Of a stretch of DNA of 64,000 nucleotides, positions 32,086 through 44,566 are shown piece after piece (within the stretch, counting starts at the first letter, position 1; each line of letters opens with the position of its first letter). The position numbers and the translations under genes were made by a program. Origin of the DNA: Saccharina japonica (taxonomy: Eukaryota > Sar > Phaeophyceae > Laminariales > Laminariaceae). Location of the stretch: assembly GCA_008828725.1 (NCBI GenBank), contig MEHQ01002219.1, forward strand, positions 284,138-348,137, read 5' to 3'. A model generated the notes under the pieces. That model saw only the letters and a list, made by a program, of their open reading frames with translations, was not told where the DNA came from and searched no databases.

Positions 32086-34835
32086 AACCGTACTGCTGAC
32101 TGTAGCATGATACAAGTAGTCCTTTACATGGTAGTTTTGTGGACTGGGCGGGGTGTGATCGCTGGCTTTCTTGTTTGTTTACGAATCAATTGATCTAACA
32201 ACCAACTGTTGATGAAACAAATGAAGAGCCAAGTATCGAGAAGGCCAACCAATATATACTTCGCCCCTCGTATGCACTAGGATGAAACGACATCGCATTT
32301 CCTACTCTCTTGACTGCAATATGCTGTAGTGTAGTATCTCTGTGTCATAGATGTGTTAACTGAGAGCTTGGCATATTTAACATGTCTGAGATGAAAGGTT
32401 CAGCAAGGAAACCGCGTGTCCTGGATGTCGACCAGTCGAAAAAACGATTCATGGCGAAAAAACAGCAATCACACCACCCACGCTTCCTCTTCCAGGCCGG
32501 ACCACTCGACGGTCTACGGTGCCCCTTCTGCTTCCTCCTGCCCCGGCGTGGTAAACCCGCATCTGCGCGGGTGTTCGAATCAGGGCTCAAACATCCATCA
32601 GGTGAATGCATCTCTTCCGCTACCGAGGAGGTGTGTACGGCTGCGGCGTGATACTGTCAGAAAGGACTTTGGTGCTTGACTTTGCAATGTTACTTGTACA
32701 GTAGAAGATTCAACCTACTCGGAGAGGTGTGGTGGCAGGCGTAGAGAACAGTAGAGGATCTGAGAGACAGCAGCCCCCCCTGTCGAGAGCTCTCAGGCTA
32801 GGGAAAAGTCAAGGGCCTTGTTGCAGCTGATTGTTTCGATCTACGGGCACACAGCGCAGACCGGGTGATGTCCGGGAGATTTGTTTCTACATCGCAAAGG
32901 TGTATCCGCCTGCTCGTAGTATACAGTCATCTTCTAGGTGCATCGATACCAGTCGTGACACTGCCGGTAGCATCAGATCGATTCATGCCCATAAATTCAA
33001 GACGGCATGAACCTTCTGACCTGTGACTGCGAAAAAAACTTATGAAGATAACTAGCCAACGCACTTGAAATCAACCGCGTTTAACTACTGTACGTCCACC
33101 ACAAAACCCGGGTGCACGCAAAGTGCGGGATCGATAGAGCGTGCGGAGCAGTGCTACTGCTAGGTGGATGATGTGGGCGCTAGATACAAGAATTTGTGAT
33201 ATTGTTCAGAACTTCCCGGCGCGGGTCATGCACTCTGGACGATACTCACCTGCACGAAGACCATGGTGGTCAAGTACCTAAACATTCTTGCTACTCCACG
33301 AGCACATGTGCTACACCCCTGCATTCTTGTATCCCGAGCTCCACTACAGCAGTATCGTTTTACGTAGTATTTATACTGCACCGTCTATTCTCTGGTTTGT
33401 ATCCAGATTGGTTTGTGATGAGAGCCCCGGATCTCGATGCAAAATCACTCAAAGTTTTGGTGTGTCCCGCTATTAATAGAACTCCTAATTTTGCAGCCCC
33501 AAGTCGCGATGCATCGACTGCCGAGACGGGGTGCAGGTGCGTTGTATTTTTCTTTCACCAACTTTGTACTACTGTAGATGCACCCCCTGCCGAGCACCTA
33601 AACTGTAACATCGTATTTCTGCTGACGTGGTGTGTTTTCGCCACATCAGAGAAGTTATCGTGTGTGTGTGTGTGTGTGTTCTTCACATTAAACCTTCCTT
33701 TCTACCCGTCGACATCCAGCACACCCAGTGTCCGTGCCGATTCTTCATCCTAAAAAGGTACCAGTTCTGTGGTCACAAAACTACGACACAGAGATACTAC
33801 ACTCAGTGCAGTAAGCAGAGCAGACAATCCAACGCCATATACGACAGGCAAGACCTACCCTGCTAGCAATCCAGGTGCATGCAAGAGAAAAAAAGAGAAA
33901 AAATAAAAAAGCGAAAAGAAAAAATAATAAAAAGTAAATATACTGAAGCAAATCAATAATCAAGCAACCAAATAAAAAGCATGACAAAAAAAGAAAGAAA
34001 GTGTCGTGCTTCTCCCAGAGGAGATGCGACCTCCAATAAAAAACCAAATGAAATGAAAGAAAATAAAATGGACCGAAACAGCGCCAACAGAGCAAGACTG
34101 AGAACGACAGTACTACCCTACGAACTTCCGCCTATCCATCCATGGTGACCGTTTCGTGTCGTTCCCACCGAACGTATATACATTTAAGGCGTCAAGCTGC
34201 ACGCACACGATCTCGTAGACGGGCCCATTGGTCACTTGATGACGGCATAGTCGATGGCCGGCGCTGTCCTACATACACCGCCATTTGAATGGGTTAAAGT
34301 TTGCGGGTGGGCGATTCGTGCGCGGGCTTGGTGTAGTTAAGTTTAGCTGGGACCTGGTGCGGGGCCCTGCATTTGGCATTTCCACAGAGGACTTACCAAA
34401 ACAACATACGAATAAATAATCTACATCAGTAGATGCTGGCCCAGTAAAAAAATAATAGTCGAATTATAGTGTGGAAAAGGGCAAAACAATATTAAATACA
34501 TGGTTCCCCTCCGGGACGTGCCTAGGGGAGTGGCGCAAGAACGAATTGAAAACCACACATAATTTGATATTGTATCCTACGCATGCATATGATATCATAG
34601 TACGACGTCATGAATTGTCTGCATATTTTACCGTACATGCAGGGTACATGCATACTATTTTTTAGAACTGTATCAGATGACCTGCGCACTTTTGGGGCTA
34701 AAAATACTTGGAGATAGTGTGGAACCCTTACTATTGACTGCATATTTTTAATAGATTTTCCTAACGATTCCGCCAAACATTATATGATTTTTGCCAGTGT
34801 GTTTATGTATGTCTTTGTTGTGTGTAGGGGCACCA
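32086..34835. other. No firmly supported gene
   Basis: The frame 32382-32651 (MSEMKGSARKPRVLDVDQSK) overlaps equally long frames and includes a B-box-like GTGTTCGAATCAGG, so it is not called. The frame 33196-33753 contains WFVMRAPDLDAKSLKVLVCP ending at CAG|GTGCGT (about 33537), a weak exon candidate. A (GT)9 run is at 33661-33678 and an A-rich stretch at 33880-34060. Confidence 0.3.
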
Positions 34836-34839
34836 CAGT

Positions 34840-35100
34840 TGACTTGGTTCTAGAAGGGGGTCGAAATTGACTCGACTTCAGTGTTGGGGTCGAAATTATC
34901 TTGGTTTTATGTTGGGGATCAAACATGACCTGTTTTTTTTGTTGGGTTCGAAATTGGCCTGGTTTTGTTGCGGAGGGTCGAAATTGACTTACATTTTTTG
35001 TCAGGGCCGAAAATGACTGGTTATAGTGTGGGATAGAAGTTTACCTGCTCTTTGTCTGCGGGCCGAAAAGGACTTGACCTTTTGGTATGCGGGGTGAAAA
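34840..35100. repeat. Degenerate GGGTCGAAATTGACTTGGTTT minisatellite
   Basis: About eight diverged units of roughly 34 bp carry GGGTCGAAATTGACTTG and TTTTAGTGTTGGG-like blocks. A longer array of the same unit occupies about 63420-64000. Confidence 0.75.
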
Positions 35101-38100
35101 GGTGGACCGCGCATTGTTATCCCCGAACCACTGTTCGAACTACGCCCGAGATGACGAGATTCGAAAGATATCGTAGTGTGTAAGTGTATGCAGCGCCTTA
35201 CCCTATATCGACTGTGGATCTGCTGCACAGTTAGCAGCAGCAGCATCAGCAAGCAGTATGTTGTTGGACCTGTGGCAGCATGCATGCACCACGCAACAAC
35301 AGAGACCCCCAGCAAAAGTACTGCGTTCTACTTTGTATTTAGTGAATTATTTTTCCCTGGGGTATTCTTCCACTCCAGAGCTTTTTGGAGCCTGTCCTGT
35401 GACCACGGACTACCCCTTACATAACAACAGATCGCAGGGTCTGATTAAAAAAACAAAATAGTACTCGAAGAGTAGGTATAGTAGGACGCCACAGCAATAC
35501 AGGGGGAACAAAACTATACCGCACGCGCTTGCTGTTTCTTGCTCCGCACTGCTCGTGTGTGCTGTCTGTGGTGTCGCTGGGTTACACACGTACATAATAC
35601 AAACAAAAAACAAACTAAAGTGAAAAAAAGGAAACATGCATGCATGAACGAGAGTCTCGAACTCACGATTTCAAACGAAACACCGGGCATCTCTATCATT
35701 TGACCATATTACCAAAGAGCCAAATTATTTTGTTTGTACTGGCGTGCGCGTGCACAGCACTGTGTGACACATCGCACATACGCATGCACAGCAGCAGTAG
35801 CAGCAGCGCAGCAGAAGAAGAGAGGTAGAGATGACCGATGACGGATCATGGTCTCCGATAAAGCAACTACTGCTGGAGCCACAGCAGTACACCGCGGACC
35901 TGCCACATGCGCGTGATGTTGCCTGCTGCTGCTTGTGCTGCTAGGCGGGGTTGTAGCGTGTTGTTGTTTGGGTTATCTCTGTATGTTATCTGATGTCTAA
36001 ATTTTTGGTGGTGTGCTTGGGGCAAAAACCCCGCAACATCAGAAATATCATAACAGCAGTTGCCGTACGTACTCACACGTGATAAACACGGTCCTAACAT
36101 TTCGGTCTAAAGTGACCCTGGATATGTCATAAACACACAGCACCACAGCAAAGAATGGAAGATAGGTGGCGGGCTATGGACAGCCGCCTTCGATATAAAA
36201 ACTACCCACAGCAGCACCATTACAGCTCAGATGGATGTGCATCTCACGCACGATGTTCCCTTCTGGTGTGGGCGGCAACGCCGTAACGCCGTGCTCTGTG
36301 CATGTTGTCTGTCGTTTATCTGGTAAATGTTTCTGGCCTGTGTGCATGTGAGAGAGCAAAAAACTGTCAAAATCTAAAAATTCAAAATTATTATTTACTG
36401 GAACGTACGTACAAAAAAAGGCCTCACGCAGAAAACCCGGGAAATCGTCTTATCCACTCCCGCGCGAAAAAACACTTTGAGCGCCCGCCACGCAAGCTAC
36501 AGTGCTCGGATCGTGCTCAAACCTCGACCAATGTGTCCGGCCGGGCGTCCCGCGTCGGTGTACTTAGTGTTTTGCCGAAAAGTGCTCGCACGAAGAGAAA
36601 AGTTGCGAAAAGTGCGAAAATTTCACAAACATAACTATATACAAGGCTTTCCTACGGAGTGGTCGAAATAAGGGCGACGCAAGAACAACGGGTTACCTCG
36701 ACAGCAGCAGAACATCAACATAATGCACAGCAGCAGCAGCAACGACAGCAGCAATAAAAACCACAAAACAACTTCACTGCTGCATCTTCACGTGAAACTG
36801 AGGAACGCGGACAAAACGTGTACAGTAGACAAAGAAGGAAATCAAAGTAAACAACGCGTACGTACGAGTACGAACTCTCGATTTGTTTTATCATGCGGCT
36901 GCCTTCTGGTAAAATATGTACTCACAGCAAGCTGCAAGACAGTACCTCTTACTGTAACATGAGTACGAGTACGTGCTACTGCTGTTTTGCATATACGTGG
37001 ATCAAGGAATATGCCAGCCACAAACAACGAGTAGCCTATAAAATTAGAGTAACTTTCTCGACGTATATTCCACTGATGGAAAACAATTTGATTTTAAAAA
37101 ACAATATTATTTCCGCCTGTTTTTATTTGCTACATCCCTGTAGACGAAGGAGCAGGAGCAGCAGCAGCAGCCGCAACAATAGCAACATACGAAACAGCAG
37201 TGGCAGCAGCACCGGAGTACACACATACATACGCACTGTAGTACTCCTGTGCTGCTGCTACTACTGTAGTACTGCTGCTGCTGCCGCTGCTCCTGCTGCT
37301 CTGCTGTGGGTTACTACTCGTGTTCTTTTTTCGTTCTTGTGTTTTGTCGAGTTGATATTGCGTTGTTATTTACCAGATATACCGAGGTATACTGAGTGGT
37401 AATAACATGTACAGCTACAGCAGTAGTACCTGGTTTGCATGTACACATATGATAAGTTTTAGGCAAAAGCCTAGCCATTGGTCGGGGTTGAGAACGAAGC
37501 ATACCCACCTATAGCTAGTATAGCAGACGACTCCAGCTGACGTATGATATACGTACGCTCGCCTCACGGCGATACTACCGAGTGCTGTACTGTGCTGCTG
37601 TGGGACCGCGTGTAGGCGCAAGGTAGGTAGAAATGGGGGCCAGGGGTTGGTCGTACTACTGACTGGAGTCTTGCCATCATGCAAGGATGAAGGACGTCGC
37701 CAACTGCAAATTGTGGTTGACGTGTTGTGGGGTTGTGGCCTGTGTGTGGCATATATATAGCAAACCAGGTGAGGGTAAGTTCCCGGTTCGACTCAACATC
37801 TATGGCACTTTCCCTTTCTTCGAGGGCAGCGTGTAGTACACGCCAGGTTTTTGTATAGGATCGGTACGCACGATCCCACGAAACCACTATCAACGATGAT
37901 GGGGAGGAGAGAGAGAGGAGTGAAAGGCACGGGCCTTGCATTCATGCCTGCAGTGATTGCTTGTCACGGGACAATGTCACTGCTGATGACAAAAAATAAC
38001 TTAGGAATATGGGTGACCACAGTCGTACAAGAAGATACGGATGTCCACGACCTCAGCGAATGGTGCGTTGTTGGTTTGTGCTGACGAGCTGCAGACTCTT

Positions 38101-38715
38101 TCATGTCTGTTTGCCCCCTCCGTTGACGAAGTTCAGGCTCTTTTTATGACGGCTACTTGCTTTGTACTGGCTAAGGCCTGTGAATTGGTGGCCGAACGCT
38201 AAAGCAAAAATAAATTCATGAAGACACGGCTCTGTTCGGTAGAAAAAGAGGGCCGTAGGTTACGAACAGCTGCAAGTAACATCGACTCAGATTTACGTAG
38301 TTATAGTTGTCTACAAGGCTTTGCTTTGGAGTGGTTGTAAGATGGCAGTTGATATTCTTGCAACGAATGCAATTTGCTTGTTTTAAATAGTTGGGTTTGG
38401 TCTAGTCCGCCAAATCTTGCAGTTGTATGGGGGATTAGTGTGGCCACAATGAGTTGCATTTTTACAGTATATTAAACGCTAGCCTACAGCAAACCGTCCA
38501 AATGCAGGGGACGCAAGAAATGTGCAGCAGTAGTAAGGTTGTGCCAGTAACTCAGCAATAGCAAATCAGCAACGAACAATACAGAGCGGCAGCCTACACT
38601 GTGGCCTACCAGGGTATGCTGGTCCATGGACGAGTCGACAATGTGTACTTGTTTTTTTCATTAGACCCGACGAGACAACGAAGGCACTCTGCCCTCGTAC
38701 ATATAGGGGCGGTAG
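35101..38715. other. Triplet-rich region with no supported gene
   Basis: Interrupted CAG/CTG clusters lie at 35225-35250, 35788-35815, 36723-36750, 37150-37220 and 37250-37300. A tRNA-like segment lies on the minus strand at 35640-35720. A sequence at 35350-35412 recurs at 56425-56485. Frames such as 36893-37402 are triplet-driven. Confidence 0.35.
35640..35720 (-). tRNA. tRNA-like sequence (pseudogene or SINE head)
   Basis: Read on the minus strand it has TTTGGTAATATGGTCAAATG (A-box-like) and GTGAGTTCGAGACTC (B-box-like, correct spacing for a tRNA). I could not fold a full cloverleaf, so it is more likely a relic or a SINE head than a working tRNA. Confidence 0.3.
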
Positions 38716-38972
38716 TGACGCGTGCTACGATAGAGGTAGCACTTTTTGCTGATTTTTTTTCTGAATGATCGGGCTCCTTAACCCAAAATTCGTCGGACTT
38801 TCATTCTTGTGTTGCCATATTTTCCATAGTATATCTAGCTCATGGGATTGTTGGTCGGGTCGCACTTTTGGTTTCCTCCAAAATCGGTATTCGGGTGACT
38901 TACTATTAGTATGGAGTTCATCAAATGAGGAGCTCAGAAAACTCACGGTGCACCTCTATCGTAGCATGCGTC
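38716..38972. mobile_element. M1 inverted-terminal element, copy 2 (intact)
   Basis: Its length is 257 bp. The ends TGACGCGTGCTACGATAGAG and CTCTATCGTAGCATGCGTCG are near-perfect inverted repeats. The interior matches copy 1 (ATGATCGGGCTCCTTA, CGTCGGACTTTCATT, GAGGAGCTCAGA) without the M2 insertion. There is no coding capacity. Confidence 0.8.
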
Positions 38973-40723
38973 GTGTACGTATTGTATGCTCCTTGTATCA
39001 ACGCGTACTTCGTACGTACACATATATACGGGTACGACTTTCTTGAAGTAACTATTTTATAGAATATTTATCGCGAGTTTGTGTAAACTACAGAAAACAG
39101 CGTACCTCTTGCGCAGACAGATGGAAAGTGCACAAAAGAGCAATATATTCACCGGGCAAGTAACAACGCTACATCACTACTGCCACTACCTGATGGTCTG
39201 TGATTTGTACAGCAACATCGCAGCAATAAACGCATAAGCGTATGATCACGGAAAACAACAGTTCCATCCAGGTAGACACAGTCGATTGCGTACTACTTGC
39301 TCTGCTGCAGTACAGCAGTACATCATGATGAGCTCTGCCTGATACTGGTAGTCTGTATAGTGTCTCTCTACACGCTCATAAAATGCCGGCTGTACAACAG
39401 CAGTACATCATGGGCTCTTCTGTCTGATAGTCTGTATGCTGGTGTCTCTCCCTGGAGTTGTACAAATGCCGGCCGTCGAGCAACCGCACGCTCTGCTGCA
39501 GTACAGCGGTACATCATGATGAGCTCTGCCTGATACTGGTAGTCTGTATGATGGTGTCTCTATACGCTCACGAAATAACGGCTGTACAGCAGCAGTACAT
39601 CATGAGCTCTTCTATCTGATAGTCCGTATGCTGGTGTCTCTCCCTGGAGCTGTACAAATGCCGGCCATCGAGCAACTGCGTTATGGTATAGTTGCACATC
39701 AAAAAGCCCGCTGCTTCCGCCCGTTGCTGCTGCTACGCATGTATGTAGCTCCACATGACTTAGGCATGCGCTATAGCAGCAGATAATATTAATAATAGTT
39801 GATCGTGTGCTACTGATGTACCTCTGAATCATCGGCTCTGTCTGATGACCTGCAGGCGTGGTGCTGTCAGCAAAAAATGAAAAGCTAAAAGCTAATAAGG
39901 GCCATTTGTCACGAAGAAGAACTGTCTTACGGTCCGCTCGTAACGACCAACCCCAGTTTACGTAAATGTATTGTTGTTTATACACAGGGTCGAGGCGAGG
40001 GTGGTCGAAAAATATGTTTTCGACACCTCACGTCGAATTGTTCAACTTTGACCTTTTGACAGGGGGGGGGCTACCTGAGACCGTCCCCTCCCTCTACGCC
40101 TGCACAACAACCACATAAAACTGAACACAGGGTACAGTATGAAGCCGCCCCCCCCCCCTGCTTGATATACAAGGCCTTCCATAGTACTACAATACTACCG
40201 GACACTGTCCCCTCCCTCTATGAAATATGTCAGGAGACGGCACTTTTACCCCTTGACGGACGGGGTCAGGGCAAATGCCTTGACGGACGTGCCTTGACGG
40301 CAAGTCCCGGGGACACGAAGTAAATATCCCCGTTGTGCGGAAAACGCCTGACCAAATGTTTTAGAAACTGTTTTTTTTGTTGAGAGTTTTTGTCTGCCAG
40401 TCTGCCATTCTTTTTCTTGTTCGGAGTGCAGATCTACGCAGTATACTTCTTATAACGAGCAACGAGCGACACAGCAATATCCTCGTATCTTCTCGCTCCT
40501 TCACGATGTTGTGTTGAAGCCCCAGCAGCACAAATAAACAAATAATAAATAGGGGTTTCCACAGAGATAATGAGTCGTTTTTCTAGCGGGGATAGGGGAC
40601 AATCCGGATGGAAATGCCTTGACGGACGCCCTTGACTGACTGATTGCTTGACGGTTGCCCGTCTCCTGACATATTTTCCCTCTATTGAACACAAGGGACG
40701 GTAGAGAGCCGTCCCCTGCTTGA
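38973..40723. other. Spacer with tandem and foldback repeats
   Basis: It contains the 191-bp tandem duplication (39300-39680) and the directly flanked foldback segment (40161-40754). Nothing between them looks coding. Confidence 0.45.
39300..39680. repeat. 191-bp tandem duplication with internal subrepeat
   Basis: Copies start at 39300 and 39491 with CTCTGCTGCAGTACAGC. Each copy has two diverged halves sharing CAGTACATCATG, GTCTGTAT and ATGCCGGC, so the ancestral unit was about 95 bp. Confidence 0.85.
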
Positions 40724-40754
40724 TACAAGGCCTTCCATAGTACTACAATACTAC
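40161..40754. repeat. Foldback segment between 36-bp direct repeats
   Basis: The sequence CTTGATAYACAAGGCCTTCC and the rest of a roughly 36-bp block occurs at 40161-40198 and 40719-40754. Between them, an inverted pair (TATGTCAGGAGACGG at about 40230 and CCGTCTCCTGACATA at about 40661) and repeated CCTTGACGGACG motifs suggest a decayed transposable element or rearrangement. Confidence 0.6.
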
Positions 40755-41037
40755 TGGGCGGCGCTGCGACCTATGCGAGGAGGCCGCAACTGCGTAGTGA
40801 CAGCTACTGCAGCAGCAGTAGTGACAGCGACTGCAGCAGTAGTGAGAGGAACAAAGGAGCTATGAACTCGCTCGAAGGTGGATCAGAAGGCCGCGAAGAC
40901 TCGTGGGATCGGCAGGCTTGGCATGGAATGTCGAGTGCGTTCTTTTCTTGCTTCGGCACATTGTATTTGGTCGACAAGCTTGGTCGGATCAACATGCAGG
41001 TTCCTTCCTTCTTAGCAGATATATCGATAGGCCCCAG
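40724..41037 (+). CDS. Candidate exon: SMP-like lipid-transfer domain fragment
   Basis: The frame is open from 40724 to the donor CCCAG|GTAGGT at 41037 (phase 2). It contains an acidic serine linker (SSSSDSDCSSSERNKGAMNS) and then SWDRQAWHGMSSAFFSCF and LVDKLGRINMQVPSFLADIS, ending IGPR. The pattern KLxRI..P.FL..I.IG resembles the core of SMP domains in TEX2/Nvj2-like lipid-transfer proteins. I could not find the expected following exon, and the domain call rests on a short pattern. The true exon start is unclear, with several AGs near 40775-40848. An ATG at 40862 could instead be a start. Confidence 0.4.
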
Positions 41038-43364
41038 GTAGGTATCTTCGACACCTGTGTGTACCCTTGCAACGATAATCGATCAGGGAAACCAACTGCT
41101 GACCCTGCCTGGTGTCATCGGCAGTTTGCCGTCCCACACAAGTCCCACATGCTTCTGTACACACGTCGTGTACGTCACTGCCGGCGACATCGCGACCAGT
41201 GTTCGACACTCTCATACTACATCGTGGCTAAGCAGAACAAGCATTCGAGGTGGAATATGTCGCACGAGGGGTGTACGTGTGGTGTCATGTTACGCTATTT
41301 GATTCGATGTGAGGGTATGCGCCTCTCCGGTACTTGACTGTGTCACACAAATCCTATATGATACGTACACCGATGCACGATGGATATCATACACTGAAAA
41401 AACAAAAAGTTGTTTAAAAATTAATTTTCGAGGGGGGGGGGGGGTTAGGTGTATGATATCAAAATCCCCGGCCGCCCCTGGTCGAGGTGTTAAAAAACAT
41501 ACGTGTTCGATGTTTTTCCGGCCAACTTCCTTACATGTCGACCAAGGGTGTATGTTGGGTTGTTTTCACGGTTAGCACTAGGACTAGAGTTAGGTTTTAT
41601 GAGAGGTGGGTTATCCAAAACGCCTTATAGAGATAAGGAAACCACACGCTGTATACACGACGTTTCCCTTTATAAACCTGTACCATTTATGTTTTTTCCC
41701 ATGGCTTGCATAGGCGGCTCGGAATCTATGTACTCCTATCGATTTAAGTATGTAAATCAAACTTCAATAAAACAATGTACATGTTTGGACAGGGGAGTAC
41801 AGAAAAAAATACTGCACGCCACCCTTTTACTTTCGATTAGGGGAAGAACGTTTTGCTTTCATTATTAGGGGGATACGACGGGATATTTGAATTTTAAAGT
41901 TTAGTGGTGATTTAACTTAGCGAGGATGCTCGCCAAACACAAGTCCATACCTATGCATCCCCAATACCATACCGTATCGTATATGTACTTTGCTCTATAT
42001 TACATAAATAATCTACATATAAATATCCGTGATACAACGGTACTGTTGCTTACGAAGCCGACAACTCCCACCTATATCAGTAGTACCATGTCATCCCACC
42101 GTCGTGGACGGCCGCATGAAAGTAACACACTCAACACTGCAAATGGTGCTGTTCGGGTTTGTTGTATGTGGCGTGTGCACCCTCCAACAGAAGAGGGCGA
42201 CGACGTGGTCGCCGCTTGAGCGTTACACTTTACGGAGGTTTTGTGCTTGGCCCATAAATATAGCCGACCCTCCGACCCGAGCCCTAACCCTGACTCGAAT
42301 CTGGATCCTAATCCAGTAAACCGTGCTAGGATGCTGTGCTTCGTTAGTGTAACCGACGTATAGAGGCAGCAGAAGCAGCACAGTCCTAGTTCATTTGCAA
42401 GGCCTACTACTCTATGGTGAAGTTGGAAAACCGCATATTCGGTCTTGAAACTGAAGTCTAGCCAGGCATCAGCAGGCAGTGCTGTGCAACTGTTTGCTGC
42501 GCGCTGTCATTTGTGTGTGGCGTGTGTACAGCGAGGTGCGGTCGCCACTTGATAGATACTACTTGCGGAGGTTTAGTTTTCGCAGATAAGCTGAACCTAC
42601 GACCCGAAGCCCCAACGGAACCTTAAGCGACTGCCCCGTGGTGGAATGCTGTGCTTGCTAGCTGCGTTAATCGGTAATGTCTAATGTGTGTCGACCGTGT
42701 GTACGTACTGGATGCCTTCTGCACTACCTGGTAGGGTATACACCAACGAATCATACCCACCTTCCCAGTGTGTTATTTCCTTTACTATAAAGACCACCCA
42801 CCCACAAAGTCAACTTGACGTTCATACATCTCAACGACACGGTACCACGAACTGCGGACAGGGTTGACGCTCTCCTAAAAGCGACCTAGCTCATTTGATA
42901 TGGTGCGGTGCCTTGTGTCTTTAGTACACGTCTGTTCGATCTCGCCTCGGGGCTAACTGAAGATTCCAGAAAACTCAAAATTTGGAAGCTTGAGGGAGAT
43001 TTCAATCTAAAACTTAAACGTTGAACGCTACGAACAACAAAGGCAAGTGTACCAATTCCCAATTGAACGAGAAGCGATGGGAGATGCCCGACGCAACCGG
43101 ACCTCGTTTCCCGAACTTATGCGAGCTTGACTCGAGCCTGGCGGGAGAAGGTACACATACAAATGTGTGTAACGAAGGCTTTGTTTGTAGAGCTGTTTCG
43201 TACGAAGTGCATGCCATACATTCCGTTCAATAGAAGGGCGGTTAATATCAGGAGGTGCATTCGATTCAATCGGACAACCCGATCTACATCATGGCCTGAC
43301 CTCATTTTTGATTATATCGCGATGCGTTCATCATGCGTATTTTAGGTATTATTTCCCCCCTTAG
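41038..43364. other. No supported gene; decayed duplication
   Basis: A tandem-like decayed duplication pairs 42120-42340 with 42490-42670 (GTGGCGTGTG, GTCGCCRCTTGA and CGGAGGTTTWGT landmarks, then degenerate CCCTAA-like hexamers). A G13 tract lies at 41431-41443. Frames 41503-41868 and 41926-42319 are not recognised. Confidence 0.4.
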
Positions 43365-43475
43365 CATTTGGCTCTTCCTGGTTGGTGAAAACCCAATGCG
43401 CTCTGTCCCGGCGTTGTAGGGATGCGCTGCTCTTTGGTCATACGCCTACATCTGTGCACGACATGAGTACGCATC
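43365..43475 (+). repeat. R1 repeat copy e (3' part)
   Basis: It matches R1: TCTTCCTGGTTGGTGAAAAC, CGTTGTAGGGATGCG, TTTGGTCATACG, GCACGACATGAGTACGC and a C-rich run. A CAG follows at about 43494. The downstream frame reads RRLFGPIYGNLQCRGSPVQI and could be an exon, but it is unrecognised. Confidence 0.75.
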
Positions 43476-43938
43476 CACCCCCAGCAGCCGGCAGGAGACG
43501 GTTGTTTGGTCCTATCTATGGGAACCTACAATGCCGAGGCTCGCCCGTTCAAATTTACTCGTTTACGAGCAGGCCGATATGTCAAGTATACATAAAATCG
43601 CCTCGTCCCTCGAACGACAAGTGTTGTGCTTCTGCAAGACCTTTTCAATTACTTTCGTACAACGAAATTAATTAAAAATATGCATGCCTCGGGCATTCCG
43701 AAAGCGTCGTCCCCTAAGGATCAATCGCGATTATTTCCGGGACCCATGAGTAATTGAGTGCGCTTATATAGAGTTGCTGCAAACATGTCGGGTAATCATC
43801 CAATGGGCAGGAAGGGCGGCTGTTGTATGTGAGAGGATCGCAGAGTACGTTTTTTCCATCGTGGGTTATCTGCACTTGCAAATACAAAAACTCGTGTGAA
43901 ATAAATGCAGTTTAGTTCTTCGCTTCTTCTTCGTGTTA

Positions 43939-44067
43939 ATGAAACAGAACACAATCATATACACGCCATTTGCGCTTCGATCAGGTTTCACGAGATATTC
44001 GGGAAGGTCATCCATCGTCACAGAAAGGCTAGGGTCGACTCGACCTGTGGGTGATACCACTGATAAT
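43939..44067 (+). CDS. Candidate two-exon gene, exon 1
   Basis: From ATG at 43939 the frame reads MKQNTIIYTPFALRSGFTRY, then SSIVTERLGSTRPVGDTTDN, and meets a perfect GTGAGT donor in phase 0. The acceptor GGGCACAG at 44566 continues in phase 0. The product is not recognised. A 232-codon minus-strand frame overlaps and cannot be excluded. Confidence 0.25.
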
Positions 44068-44566
44068 GTGAGTACCCCGCTCGTGTCGTTTTGTTTTAGT
44101 GTACAGCTTTTTGTAACGGCAGGACAAAAGTCTGTAGCTGAGTACACACTGAGTAGGCCCAACCCGGTGTCAAATATACCTGAAACCTCGAACATTCTAG
44201 GTTGTGTTGATTGCGTTTGGATACACTTCATCCTATGTTGTAGTCTGCACTCTTTAGCCGTACATTCCGATCCAAATATCAACATTCGTCCGATCACTGG
44301 CGTGTTGTGTGTGGTCAAGATATATAATAAAATATGCCAAGGGTTTCGAACAGCCTCCGAGGCCCAGGACCGCGTGTCCATCGACTCATACACTACACAA
44401 GGAGGGTGGCTGCCTACATGTAAAATTAAGCTGCCTATATGCCTGAACATTCGCAACGTTTTTTCGCACATGTGTTGTGTGGCATATACCGGTCGCATGT
44501 ATCCCTTTACAAGCGACCACCGTCGCAACTCAAACTCCAAACCCCGTACGTTCGTCAAGGGCACAG

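Noticed and set aside
32382-32651. Small gene MSEMKGSARK and a tRNA-like B-box at about 32568
   Set aside because: Three overlapping frames are equally open. The B-box-like motif lacks a matching A-box and a cloverleaf.
34840-35100. CRISPR-like array
   Set aside because: The units are degenerate and about 34 bp long with no unique spacers, in a eukaryotic context. It is a minisatellite.
43866-44564. 232-residue minus-strand frame
   Set aside because: It overlaps a plus-strand two-exon candidate with a perfect GTGAGT donor and matching phases. I recognise no domain in either, so I preferred the phased model at low confidence.
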